From an uncultured Bacilli bacterium (GTDB lineage: Bacteria; Bacillota_I; Bacilli_A; RF39; UBA660), in NCBI GenBank assembly GCA_910589335.1, contig CAJUTW010000002.1, positions 1 through 59,869 on the forward strand: a stretch of 59,869 nucleotides of DNA, given 5' to 3'. The notes below the pieces were generated by a model. It worked only from the letters and a program-made list of their open reading frames with translations. It did no database searches and was not told the DNA's origin. Below, piece by piece: positions 1-8,595 of this stretch. The translations under genes were made by a program, and so were the position numbers. Each line of letters opens with the position of its first letter. The first letter of the stretch is position 1.

Positions 1-58
1 CTAATGCATTTTTATTATCGCTTAGGAAACTGGAATTTACTTTTCTACTTCACGTAAT

Positions 59-99
59 AAAAAAAATTCTTAATGTTTTTACAATCTAAGAATTTTTTT
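59..99 (-). terminator. Rho-independent terminator of gatCAB
   Basis: A perfect 12-bp stem (AAAAAATTCTTA / TAAGAATTTTTT, 61-72 and 87-98) lies 20 bp past the gatB stop. On the minus strand it is followed by a T-run, so it should end the gatCAB transcript. It is A/T-symmetrical and could work in both directions. Confidence 0.8.
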
Positions 100-118
100 C
101 TTTAGTAATTTATATTTT

Positions 119-1540
119 TTATATTAATTCATTTTGTAGTATTTCCATAGCTAGTTTTGGATCAATTTTTCCTTTTGTTTCTTTCATTACTTGTCCCATT
201 AAAAATTTTATTGCTCGATCATGACCATTTTTATAATCATTAACACTTTCAGGGTTATTCATTATAATTTTTTTAATTATTTCTTTTATAGCAGAATCAT
301 CAGTTATATTTTCAATATTATTTTCCTTAATTATTTCTTTTATAGATTTTGTACTTGTTAAAATAGATTCTAATATTTCTTTTAGATTTTTACTAGTTAA
401 AGTATTGTCTTCTATACAATTAATTAATTCTATAAAACGTTCTTTTGTTAGGGTTGTATCATTTATTGATTTTTCTGTTTTATTTAAATAGGCTGAAATA
501 TCTCCTAATAAAAGATTACTAGCTATTTGAAAGTTTGTAAATTCACTTAAAAGATTATTGAAATAATCACTAAGTACTCTATTTTGAATTAATTTAGTAG
601 TATTTATTTGAGAAACACCTTTTTCTAAATATAACTTTCTTCTTTCATCTGGTAACATTGGAATTGTCTTCTTAGCATTTTCAATCATTTCGTCAGTAAT
701 AATAACAAAGGGAATATCTGGTTCAGGAAAATAACGATAGTCATTACCAGTTTCTTTAACACGCATTAAAACTGTATCTCCTAACTTATCATCAAAACGT
801 CTTGTTTGTGGTTTAAATGTTTCTTTAGCTTCAATCATTTTTTCTTGACGTATTCTTTCTTTTTCAATACTTAAAGCAACATTAGAAATTGAACCAATAT
901 TTTTAATTTCTACTTTTGTACCAAACGGATCAGACTCTTTTTTTCTAATTGAAACGTTAGCATCAGCACGCATCGAACCTTCTTCAATTTTACAATCACT
1001 AATATTTCCATAGAAAAGAAGCTCTCTTAATTTTTCTAAATAAAGTTTTGCTTCTTCACCACTTTCCATACATGGTTTTGTAACTATTTCTATTAAAGGA
1101 ACTCCTGCTCGATTGAAGTCTAATAATGTTTTTGTTCCACGATGGGCACTTTTACATGTATCTTCCTCGATATGCATTTCTTCAATATAAATTTTTTTCT
1201 TTTCACCGTTTATTTCTATTTCTACATATCCATCATAGCCAATAGGAGTTCTAGCTTGAGTAATTTGATAATTTTTAGGATTATCTGGATAAAAATAATT
1301 TTTTCGATCAAAGTGCATCTCACGCCTTATTTTACAATTTAGTATTGTAGCTGCTTTAATAGCTAGATTAATTACTTCTTCATTTAAAGTGGGAAGAGTT
1401 CCTGGATAACCTAGGTCAACAACATTTGTTAAGGAATTGGCCATTTCACCATAACCATTTATAGAGTTTGAAAATATTTTAGTATTTGTCTTTAATTCTA
1501 CGTGTACTTCAACACCAACTGTTGCGATATAATTACTCAT
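119..1540 (-). CDS. gatB: Asp-tRNA(Asn)/Glu-tRNA(Gln) amidotransferase subunit B
   Basis: GatB is the kinase/tRNA-binding subunit of GatCAB, which converts Glu-tRNA(Gln) and Asp-tRNA(Asn) to the amidated forms in the cytosol. The N-terminus (VGVEVHVEL) and the HEDTCKS/DFNRAG-like segments are typical of the family, and a YqeY-like helical tail closes the protein (about 473 aa, normal length). I place the start at the ATG at 1540 rather than 8 codons upstream, because AAAGGAGGAG sits about 5 bp before it and the protein then begins MSNYIATVGVEVH. It overlaps the end of gatA by 8 bp. It is the last gene of gatC-gatA-gatB and is followed by a clear terminator. The presence of GatCAB implies a missing GlnRS and/or AsnRS. 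Confidence 0.97.
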   Translation of the reverse strand: MSNYIATVGVEVHVELKTNTKIFSNSINGYGEMANSLTNVVDLGYPGTLPTLNEEVINLAIKAATILNCKIRREMHFDRKNYFYPDNPKNYQITQARTPIGYDGYVEIEINGEKKKIYIEEMHIEEDTCKSAHRGTKTLLDFNRAGVPLIEIVTKPCMESGEEAKLYLEKLRELLFYGNISDCKIEEGSMRADANVSIRKKESDPFGTKVEIKNIGSISNVALSIEKERIRQEKMIEAKETFKPQTRRFDDKLGDTVLMRVKETGNDYRYFPEPDIPFVIITDEMIENAKKTIPMLPDERRKLYLEKGVSQINTTKLIQNRVLSDYFNNLLSEFTNFQIASNLLLGDISAYLNKTEKSINDTTLTKERFIELINCIEDNTLTSKNLKEILESILTSTKSIKEIIKENNIENITDDSAIKEIIKKIIMNNPESVNDYKNGHDRAIKFLMGQVMKETKGKIDPKLAMEILQNELI

Positions 1541-2990
1541 TATGTTCTCCTCCTTTTGGATCAAGTTTAAGACTTAGTTCTTTTTCAATAAAACTTGCCA
1601 AATGGTAGATTTTGGCTTCTTCAAAGGCATTAGCAATTATTTGCATACCAATTGGCATATGATTACTATCAAATCCAATTGGAATATTTAATCCAGGTAG
1701 ACCAGCCATATTTACTGGAATTACTAAAACGTCATCCATAAAACTCTTCTTTGGATCATCCATTGGATCAGTCAAATTATAAGCTGTAGTTGTAGTCGTT
1801 GGTCCTATTATTAAATCATAATCTTTAAAGATATTAGTAAGTTCCTTTCTCATATCATCTCTAATTGATAGGGCTTTATTGTAATAAGTTTTAGCATTCT
1901 CACCACTTAAAAGGTAAGAACCTACCATTATTCTTCTTTTTACTTCTTCTCCAAAACCTTCAGCTCTTGTACCATAATAAACATCTTCTATATTTTCAGG
2001 ATTTTCTTTAGAATGTCCATATCTAATTCCATCAAAACGAGCTAAGTTAGAACTAGCTTCTCCCATAGCAATTATTTGATATAAGGTCATAGCTTTATCA
2101 ATATATTTTATATCAACATAATCTACTTTTGCACCATTATTTTCTAAGACTTTTATTGTATCTTTGACTTTATTTATTATTTCAATATTTACAATATCAC
2201 TCATAAAAAAGTTTGGTACAGCTATTTTTAAACCTTTAATATCTTTGCCTATAAAACGTGTAAAATCTTCATCTTCTTTTTTTGCACTAGTTAAATCTTT
2301 ATCATCTTTTCCAACAATAGCATTTAAAAGAACGGCATTTTCATAAACATTTTTAGTCATTGGTCCAATTTGATCTAAGCTTGATGCGAATGCTACTAAA
2401 CCATAACGTGAAACTCTTCCATAGGTTGGTTTCATTCCAACAATTCCAGTATAACTTGCTGGTTGCCTGATTGAGCCTCCTGTATCGCTTCCTAGTGCAA
2501 ATAAAACATCTCGAGCAGCAATTGTAGTTGCAGAACCACCTGATGATCCACCAGAAATTTTTTCTTTATTCCAAGGATTTCTAGGAGCACCAAAGTAACT
2601 AGTTCTACTGCTTGAACCCATAGCAAACTCATCCATATTAGTTTTACCAATAATAATCATATTTTTAGATTTTAATTTTTCCACTACTGTTGCATTGTAT
2701 ATTGGAATAAAGTTATCTAAAATATGAGAGGCACAAGTTGTTCTTAGATCTTTAGTAATTATATTATCTTTTAAGGCAATTGGTAAACCAAATAAAATAT
2801 TATCAACTTCTTTATTTTCTAATTCTTTTGCTTGTTTTAGTGCCTCTTCTTTATTTAAGGTAATATAGGCATTTAATTCTTTATTATTTTCAATATTTGC
2901 AAAGGCTTCTTCTACAAGAATAGTTGGTGTAATTTTCTTTTCTTTCAACAACTTATTAATTTCTTCAATCTTTAAGTTTAAGTATTTCAT
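1533..2990 (-). CDS. gatA: Asp/Glu-tRNA amidotransferase subunit A
   Basis: GatA is the amidase subunit that releases ammonia from Gln/Asn for GatB. The amidase signature is plain: a catalytic Lys in PIALKDN, the Gly/Ser-rich stretch ISGGSSGGSA carrying the cis-Ser, and SDTGGSIRQPAS carrying the Ser nucleophile. Length (about 485 aa) is normal. The ATG at 2990 is preferred over one 7 codons upstream: GGAGAGGG precedes it by about 8 bp, and it begins 1 bp after the gatC stop, giving translational coupling. It overlaps gatB downstream. Confidence 0.97.
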   Translation of the reverse strand: MKYLNLKIEEINKLLKEKKITPTILVEEAFANIENNKELNAYITLNKEEALKQAKELENKEVDNILFGLPIALKDNIITKDLRTTCASHILDNFIPIYNATVVEKLKSKNMIIIGKTNMDEFAMGSSSRTSYFGAPRNPWNKEKISGGSSGGSATTIAARDVLFALGSDTGGSIRQPASYTGIVGMKPTYGRVSRYGLVAFASSLDQIGPMTKNVYENAVLLNAIVGKDDKDLTSAKKEDEDFTRFIGKDIKGLKIAVPNFFMSDIVNIEIINKVKDTIKVLENNGAKVDYVDIKYIDKAMTLYQIIAMGEASSNLARFDGIRYGHSKENPENIEDVYYGTRAEGFGEEVKRRIMVGSYLLSGENAKTYYNKALSIRDDMRKELTNIFKDYDLIIGPTTTTTAYNLTDPMDDPKKSFMDDVLVIPVNMAGLPGLNIPIGFDSNHMPIGMQIIANAFEEAKIYHLASFIEKELSLKLDPKGGEHNE

Positions 2991-2991
2991 C

Positions 2992-3300
2992 TTAAGCACC
3001 CTCTCCATCACTAATTACTACAGGAACTTCAATATAGTTTCCACTATGTCTTGGAGCTAAATTAATAACATCTTTTGGATTTAGCATTTCTTTAGCTTCA
3101 TCTTTTCTTAATTTTGTAGATTCACTCCAACAAGCTATTAAAATATCATCATCATAACCTTTTACGTCGTTTATTTTTTCTACATCATTTAAAAGTTCTT
3201 TTAATTCTACTTGATATTTTTCTATTTCTTCTTCTGTTAAAGAAATACGTGCAAGTTCTGCAACATGTAGTACTTCTTCGCGTGATAGTTTATCTTTCAT
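2992..3300 (-). CDS. gatC: Asp/Glu-tRNA amidotransferase subunit C
   Basis: GatC is the small subunit that clamps GatA and GatB together. The 102-aa protein has the family pattern LSREEVLHVAELARISLTEEE near the N-terminus and the LRKDE.....D.....APR segment near the C-terminus. It is the first gene of the operon. AAAGGAGAAAATT precedes the ATG, and a strong promoter lies about 120 bp upstream. Confidence 0.96.
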   Translation of the reverse strand: MKDKLSREEVLHVAELARISLTEEEIEKYQVELKELLNDVEKINDVKGYDDDILIACWSESTKLRKDEAKEMLNPKDVINLAPRHSGNYIEVPVVISDGEGA

Positions 3301-3416
3301 AATTTTCTCCTTTATTTTCTTTTATTAAAAAAGTCTTTATAATTTGCTTGGTTATTTATTTTTTAGATATTATGTATTTTTTTGAAAATGCAATAGTTAC
3401 TCCTTTGACGTTATTT

Positions 3417-3444
3417 ATTATATCATATAATGGCGTTTTGTCAT
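3417..3444 (-). promoter_or_regulatory. Sigma-A type promoter of gatCAB
   Basis: On the minus strand, ATGACA (3444-3439) and a perfect TATAAT (3422-3417) are separated by 16 bp, upstream of gatC. No other good promoter was found between gatC and the next gene. Confidence 0.6.
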
Positions 3445-3471
3445 AATAAAAGATAATGACTAGCATTACCT

Positions 3472-4269
3472 TTATTGTTCAGCATAACAATTATTTATAT
3501 ATAATTTATTAGGTTTTGTTTTAGTCTTATACTTATAATTTGTTATTGTTCCAATGATTGTTATATTCTTATTTTCTTTTAAATTTTCTAAAACATTTTT
3601 TTCAGTTGCCATAGAACATTCAAAATCAAGAGAATATTTTTTTCCATCATCTTCAAAACTTAATATTATTTTATTATTTTTTTTGTCAATACTTTTTAAA
3701 GTTGAATTAATTCTTACAAACTTTTTATAATATTTTTTATATGTTTTTACTTCTTTACCTGACATTTCAATTGCTAGATCTAAATCTTTCATAGTAATTG
3801 GATCAATATTATATTTTAAATTCCAAAGACCAATTTCTTTATCTTTTCGTCCTTGTTTTTGATTATATTTTATAACTTTATAACCTATTCCATAATATGC
3901 TTTAGAACCTCCATCTTTATAAGTCTTTAATGGAAGTGCAAAAAAAGGTCCTGCATCATATCTTGCTACACTAATTACATCAATAGAAATCATAGTTAAA
4001 ATTATGATTATTATCGCAAAAATTATATTTATTATTTTTTTATATTTTTTTGTTTTATTTTTAAGATAATCTTCTTCATCTTCTATATATTCTTCATTTT
4101 CTATGTATTCTTCTTCTGAATTAATTTCATCATCGTTAGTTTCTTCTATAAATTCATTTTCTGATTGAATAGAATATGAATTTAGAATTTCGTCTTCTTT
4201 ATTAGCTAAAGTTATTGTATTTTCTTCATAAATATCAAAATCTAAATCATTATTTTTTTTCTTAAACAT
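3472..4269 (-). CDS. Single-pass membrane protein with C-terminal OB-fold-like domain, function unknown
   Basis: A 265-aa protein I cannot name. Residues 1-75 are very acidic with repeated Glu/Asp runs and no signal peptide. A single hydrophobic helix lies at about 75-97, followed by a segment with YDAGPFF and YKDGG. The C-terminal ~80 residues (strands around VRINSTLKSIDKKNNK and ITIIGTITNY) look like the small OB fold seen in tRNA_anti-like domains. This suggests an acidic cytosolic tail and an extracytoplasmic OB fold. The gene has its own strong promoter and is a separate unit between gatCAB and ligA. The OB-fold assignment is inference from pattern only. Confidence 0.6.
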   Translation of the reverse strand: MFKKKNNDLDFDIYEENTITLANKEDEILNSYSIQSENEFIEETNDDEINSEEEYIENEEYIEDEEDYLKNKTKKYKKIINIIFAIIIIILTMISIDVISVARYDAGPFFALPLKTYKDGGSKAYYGIGYKVIKYNQKQGRKDKEIGLWNLKYNIDPITMKDLDLAIEMSGKEVKTYKKYYKKFVRINSTLKSIDKKNNKIILSFEDDGKKYSLDFECSMATEKNVLENLKENKNITIIGTITNYKYKTKTKPNKLYINNCYAEQ

Positions 4270-4304
4270 TATATACCACCTCTTTATCCCCTTTTATGGG
4301 CTTT

Positions 4305-4333
4305 ATTATAACATATCTTATATAATTTGTAAA
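4305..4333 (-). promoter_or_regulatory. Strong promoter of the 3472-4269 gene
   Basis: TTTACA (4333-4328) and TATAAT (4310-4305) on the minus strand are separated by exactly 17 bp. They lie about 35 bp upstream of the start codon and its RBS. Confidence 0.75.
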
Positions 4334-4469
4334 GAATGATGGATTACTGGATAGTGTAAAATGGTTTGGGGAATGTTAAAAATAGATTAAATACTCAATT
4401 AAAATCTTATTATTTATTAATATTTAATAATTCACTGCATATTATTTTCTTACATCTGCATATTTTTTC

Positions 4470-6455
4470 TTACGCATTTTCTATATTTTCTTTAAATTCT
4501 TCTTCTGTCCAAATCTCAATACCTAAATCTTGAGCTTTTTTATATTTACTACCTGGATTTTCTCCGACGATAACTACTGATGTTTTTTTAGATACTGAAT
4601 CAGTTGTTTTTCCACCAAAAGATTCTATTTTTTCTTTTGCTTCTTCTCTAGTAAAAATCTGTAATGATCCTGTTAAAACAAAAGATTTATTTGCAAATTT
4701 TTCATTTATTTCTATTTTTTGTCCTAAATATTTCATATTTAGTCCTAAATCTTTTAATTCTTCAACTATTGCTTTATTATGGGGATTTTCAAAGTAAGTT
4801 GTTACACTTTTTGCGATAATTTCTCCTATATCTGGAATATTTATCAAATCTTCAATAGTAGTTTTTTCAAGATTATCCATTTCTTTAAAATACCCTGCTA
4901 AGAGTTTAGCTGTTTTTGCTCCTACATGAGGTATTCCTAAACCAAAAATTAATTTTTCTAAAGAATTTTCTTTACTTTTTTCAATAGCACTTAAAAGATT
5001 AGTAATTGATTTATCACCAAAACCTTCTAATCTTTTTAAGTCTTGTTCATGTTCTTTTAACGAATAAATATCAGCAACACTGCCAATAAAACCAAAATTA
5101 TAAAAATCTTCCATTATCCTATCACCTAATCCATCTATATTCATAGCATCACGAGATACAAAATGAATTAAGCTTTCAATATGTCTTGCTGGACATTTTG
5201 TGTTAGAACAATAATAATCAACTTGCCCTTCTTTTTTTATTAAATTAGTATGGCACATTGGACATTCTTTAATCATTGCAAAGTCACTTTCAGCGCCTGT
5301 TCTTCTTTCTTTTTTTACTTCTACTACTTCAGGTATTACATCACCTGCTTTTCTAATAGAAACTATATCACCAATTTTTAAATCTTTTTCTTTTACATAG
5401 TCTTCATTATGAAGAGTTGCTCTTGAAACTGTTGAACCAGCAACTATAACTGGTTCTAATACGGCATTTGGTGTTATTTGACCTGTTCTTCCTACTGTAA
5501 AAATTATATCTGTTAGTTTAGTTAATACTTCCTCAGCAGGAAATTTATACGCTGTTGCCCATTTTGGATATTTTGCTGTATAACCCATCTTTTGTTGATC
5601 TTTTATATTATTTACTTTGATAACTACTCCATCAATATCATAAGGAAGATTTGGACGGATTGTTGCTTTTTCATCAATAAATTCTATTACTTCTTCAATT
5701 GAATTTACGACTCTATTATTAGGATTGGTTTTAAAACCTAAACCTTTCATATACTCTAAAGCATCATGATGATTATATAAGTCATAATCTAGAGGATTTG
5801 GTAAATGATAAATAAAACTATCAAGCTTTCTTTCAGCAGCTATTTTAGAATCTAATTGTCTAATTGATCCTGCTGCTGCATTACGACAATTTTGTAGGAG
5901 AGGTTCATTCTTCTCTTTTCTTTTTTTATTTAATTCTTCTAAAGTTTTTTTATTCATGAAAATTTCGCCACGAACTTCAATATCAATTTCTTCTTTTAAT
6001 TTTAATGGAACAGATTTGATTGTTTTAACATTATGAGTAATATCTTCCCCTATTGTTCCATCTCCTCTTGTTGCAGCTCTAATTAGTTTTCCTTTTTTAT
6101 ATAATAGTGAAACTGATAAGCCATCTATTTTTAATTCACAAACATATTGTGGTTTTATGCCTTCTTTTTTGATTCTTTCATCAAAAGCAATTAATTCACT
6201 ACTTGAGAAAACATCGCTTAATGACATCATAGGAATATTATGGGTTACTTTTTCAAAACCTTCAATTATTTGTCCTCCTGCATGTTTAGTTGGAGAATCT
6301 TCCAATACCCATTCTGGATGAGCTTCTTCTATTTCAAATAATTCTCGTAAGTATTTATCATATTCTTGATCAGTTATAGTTGGATTATCAAGTGTATGAT
6401 AATTGTAATCAGCTTCATTTATTATATCTATTAATTCTAACATTCTTTTTTGCAT
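4470..6455 (-). CDS. ligA: NAD-dependent DNA ligase LigA
   Basis: LigA seals nicks in DNA with NAD+. Domains appear in the usual order: an Ia domain (YNYHTLDNPTITDQEYD), the adenylation domain with the KIDG motif (Lys about residue 109), the OB fold, a four-Cys zinc finger (CPMC...CSNTKC), the HhH repeats and a C-terminal BRCT domain (KSFVLTG...GGKTTDSVSKKT). Length (661 aa) is normal. The ATG has GGAG 9 bp upstream. It lies 23 bp downstream of the 6479-7525 gene and may be co-transcribed with it. I see no strong terminator after it. Confidence 0.97.
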   Translation of the reverse strand: MQKRMLELIDIINEADYNYHTLDNPTITDQEYDKYLRELFEIEEAHPEWVLEDSPTKHAGGQIIEGFEKVTHNIPMMSLSDVFSSSELIAFDERIKKEGIKPQYVCELKIDGLSVSLLYKKGKLIRAATRGDGTIGEDITHNVKTIKSVPLKLKEEIDIEVRGEIFMNKKTLEELNKKRKEKNEPLLQNCRNAAAGSIRQLDSKIAAERKLDSFIYHLPNPLDYDLYNHHDALEYMKGLGFKTNPNNRVVNSIEEVIEFIDEKATIRPNLPYDIDGVVIKVNNIKDQQKMGYTAKYPKWATAYKFPAEEVLTKLTDIIFTVGRTGQITPNAVLEPVIVAGSTVSRATLHNEDYVKEKDLKIGDIVSIRKAGDVIPEVVEVKKERRTGAESDFAMIKECPMCHTNLIKKEGQVDYYCSNTKCPARHIESLIHFVSRDAMNIDGLGDRIMEDFYNFGFIGSVADIYSLKEHEQDLKRLEGFGDKSITNLLSAIEKSKENSLEKLIFGLGIPHVGAKTAKLLAGYFKEMDNLEKTTIEDLINIPDIGEIIAKSVTTYFENPHNKAIVEELKDLGLNMKYLGQKIEINEKFANKSFVLTGSLQIFTREEAKEKIESFGGKTTDSVSKKTSVVIVGENPGSKYKKAQDLGIEIWTEEEFKENIENA

Positions 6456-6478
6456 AATTATTCTCCAGTCTTTTTTAG

Positions 6479-7525
6479 TTATTTTTTAGTTATTTTTAAA
6501 TCATTTGTTTTATATTCTAAAGGGTTTTTCATATAAAAGTGACTTTCATGCGATTCTTTATCTGTTATTAGGTAATATTCCTGATATTCTTCTACTTCAA
6601 TATTATCAGAATTTATTCTACCATTTTCTAAGTCATCACAATATAGTAATTTTTTCTTTTTATATTCTTCTTCGTCTATCTTTTTTTCAGATAAATCAAT
6701 CGATAGTTTAGTTCTATAAATATTTGCTATCATACTAAGAATTTCTTCATAAATTTTATTATAGTTATATCCATATATATAATATTGTTCACAATAATAA
6801 TCTATTTTATTAATCAAATTTAAAATTGCTTCTTTTCTACAATATTTTTCAAGTTCTTCAATAAGACCATATAAATCAGAATCAAAATATAATTCTTGCA
6901 TTTTTTTCGCTCCAAGAATCCTTTCTATTGCCATAGCAAAATTTTTTGCCAATTTATAAGTATTTATTTCGGTTTTTATAAAATATTTTTGATTTAAATG
7001 TTCAGTATAACCTTCATTTAAATATACTCCTATTTTACTATTAATTTTTTCATTATATTGATAAAATCCAGAAAATTGAATATTTCCTATAAATTTACCT
7101 GTTGAAAGATGAAGTAATTCATGTTTCAAAGTATTTTTATAATCTTTTAGTAATTGAATTTTGTTTTCTGGTATTCGATAAAAACCATATATATTTTTAC
7201 ATAATTTTTTGATACTTATTGTTATTAAATCTTCAGCTTTATCTTTTATTTCAAGAGTTTCCATATTATGATAAAAAGATGATAAATTACAATGAGAAAA
7301 ATTTTCTTCTAACTTTTTTGTAAATTCAATTATAACGTCATTATGCTTATCAAAAAATAAACATCTACTGATGTTATATTTTTCAGCTTCTACTTCAGGA
7401 GATTTATAAATTATAGTTCCATTAATTTTCTTTTTTTTTAGTTTTAAATTTTTTGGAATATTATCTAATATATTTTGAAAAATTATATTTTGTAATTTTT
7501 TTGCTAAGTTATTAATACTTTTCAT
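6479..7525 (-). CDS. HELLH metallopeptidase-like protein
   Basis: A roughly 348-aa cytosolic protein with no signal peptide. It carries a zinc-metallopeptidase HExxH motif (HELLH, about residues 135-139) and, about 32 residues later, NEGYTEHL, which could supply the third zinc ligand (Glu) as in gluzincins. The rest is Lys/Tyr/Ile-rich and unrecognised. I use the ATG at 7525 rather than 7534 because AAAGGA is 8 bp upstream of the former and almost touches the latter. The protease function is inferred from the motif and its spacing. It sits directly upstream of ligA and downstream of a terminator, so it starts its own unit. Confidence 0.6.
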   Translation of the reverse strand: MKSINNLAKKLQNIIFQNILDNIPKNLKLKKKKINGTIIYKSPEVEAEKYNISRCLFFDKHNDVIIEFTKKLEENFSHCNLSSFYHNMETLEIKDKAEDLITISIKKLCKNIYGFYRIPENKIQLLKDYKNTLKHELLHLSTGKFIGNIQFSGFYQYNEKINSKIGVYLNEGYTEHLNQKYFIKTEINTYKLAKNFAMAIERILGAKKMQELYFDSDLYGLIEELEKYCRKEAILNLINKIDYYCEQYYIYGYNYNKIYEEILSMIANIYRTKLSIDLSEKKIDEEEYKKKKLLYCDDLENGRINSDNIEVEEYQEYYLITDKESHESHFYMKNPLEYKTNDLKITKK

Positions 7526-7567
7526 AAAAATCATCCTTTTACTTATATAAGTATATCATTTAGAATA

Positions 7568-7594
7568 ACAAAAAAAAAGATGGTTGACATCTTT
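7568..7594 (-). terminator. Terminator after the nucleotidyltransferase gene
   Basis: On the minus strand, AAAGATG-TCAAC-CATCTTT (7594-7576) is followed by a run of eight T. It lies 20 bp after the stop of the gene ending at 7615. Confidence 0.9.
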
Positions 7595-7614
7595 AAATAA
7601 TTTTTTAATTTTTT

Positions 7615-8544
7615 TTATAATTTCCATAAATTTTGTGGATATATATTTTCATCTGTTAATTTCTTTAACGCTTCTACTACCATTTCTTTATCTTCTTTAT
7701 ATGTTACTCCATACCATACTGCTGAAGTTTCTATAATATATACTTTTCCTTTTTCTTGTTTTACATAATCATTTAAAACTTCAGGTATTAAAAATTCACA
7801 TGTATTTAAATCATTTTTATTTTCTTCTAAAAATATATCTAATTTTTTTTCTATTAAGTCAAAGATACTTAAATCAAATAGTAAGAAATTCATACAAGCT
7901 ATTGTATTTTTACTTGTTAAAAATATTGGACTGCCATCTAGTGGCTCTACTTCTGCTTCATCATTTTTTAATATTACTTTACTTTCTGTTAATTGAATAA
8001 GATTATTGTTTTCATCAACTTCACATACACCTCTTTTGGCAGAACCATTTGGTGTTAAAGTGTTTCCTAATCTATAAGCAACAATTCCATATTCTTTCTC
8101 TTTAAAATTGTAAAGATAAGATTTGGCTTTTTCATAAGCATCTCTTCCATAAAAATCATCAGCATTAATAACTGCAAAAGGTCCATCCACTTTTTCTTTT
8201 GCACACAAAATCGCATGAGCTGTTCCTAAAGGTTTTACTCTATCTTTTAATAAATTTTGATATTCTTCTTTTAAAAATTTATTTGTTTGAAAAACGTATT
8301 CTGTTTTTATGTGAGGCTCTACTCTTTTACCAATAGTTTCTTTAAATATTTCATAGTTTTCTTCTTTAATTATAAAAACAACTTTATTAAATCCCGCTTT
8401 TTTAGCATCATAAATTGAGTAATCAATAATAAATTCTTTATTTGGCCCTAATGGTTCTATTTGTTTTAAACCTCCAAATCTGCTTCCCATTCCAGCAGCC
8501 ATAATAACTAAAGTTAAATCTTTTTCCATTTTTTTATTTTTCAA
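7615..8544 (-). CDS. Sugar-1-phosphate nucleotidyltransferase-like protein
   Basis: The N-terminus matches the NTP_transferase fold. VIMAAGMGSRFGGLKQ is the nucleotide-binding GxGxR loop with its Lys, and INADDF supplies the metal-binding Asp pair. Such enzymes make NDP-sugars or NDP-alcohols for envelope polymers. The sugar substrate cannot be read from the sequence. The longest form starts with TTG at 8544 (AAAGGA is about 13 bp upstream). An internal ATG at 8529 gives MEKDLTLVIMAAG and is equally possible. The TTG lies inside a perfect 16-bp palindrome. The gene is 51 bp downstream of pcrA and ends in a strong terminator. Confidence 0.82.
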   Translation of the reverse strand: MKNKKMEKDLTLVIMAAGMGSRFGGLKQIEPLGPNKEFIIDYSIYDAKKAGFNKVVFIIKEENYEIFKETIGKRVEPHIKTEYVFQTNKFLKEEYQNLLKDRVKPLGTAHAILCAKEKVDGPFAVINADDFYGRDAYEKAKSYLYNFKEKEYGIVAYRLGNTLTPNGSAKRGVCEVDENNNLIQLTESKVILKNDEAEVEPLDGSPIFLTSKNTIACMNFLLFDLSIFDLIEKKLDIFLEENKNDLNTCEFLIPEVLNDYVKQEKGKVYIIETSAVWYGVTYKEDKEMVVEALKKLTDENIYPQNLWKL

Positions 8545-8556
8545 TCTTAAGATTGA
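8541..8556. repeat. Perfect 16-bp palindrome at the start of the nucleotidyltransferase gene
   Basis: TCAATCTTAAGATTGA reads the same on both strands and covers the start codon and part of the RBS spacer. It could be an operator or a small hairpin limiting translation. The function is not known. Confidence 0.4.
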
Positions 8557-8595
8557 TTCCTTTCTTTTTTATAAAAACATAAAAATTATCATTTG

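Noticed and set aside
1..58. Possible gene end at the left edge
   Set aside because: The first 58 bases show no open frame with coding character and no RNA signature; nothing can be called.
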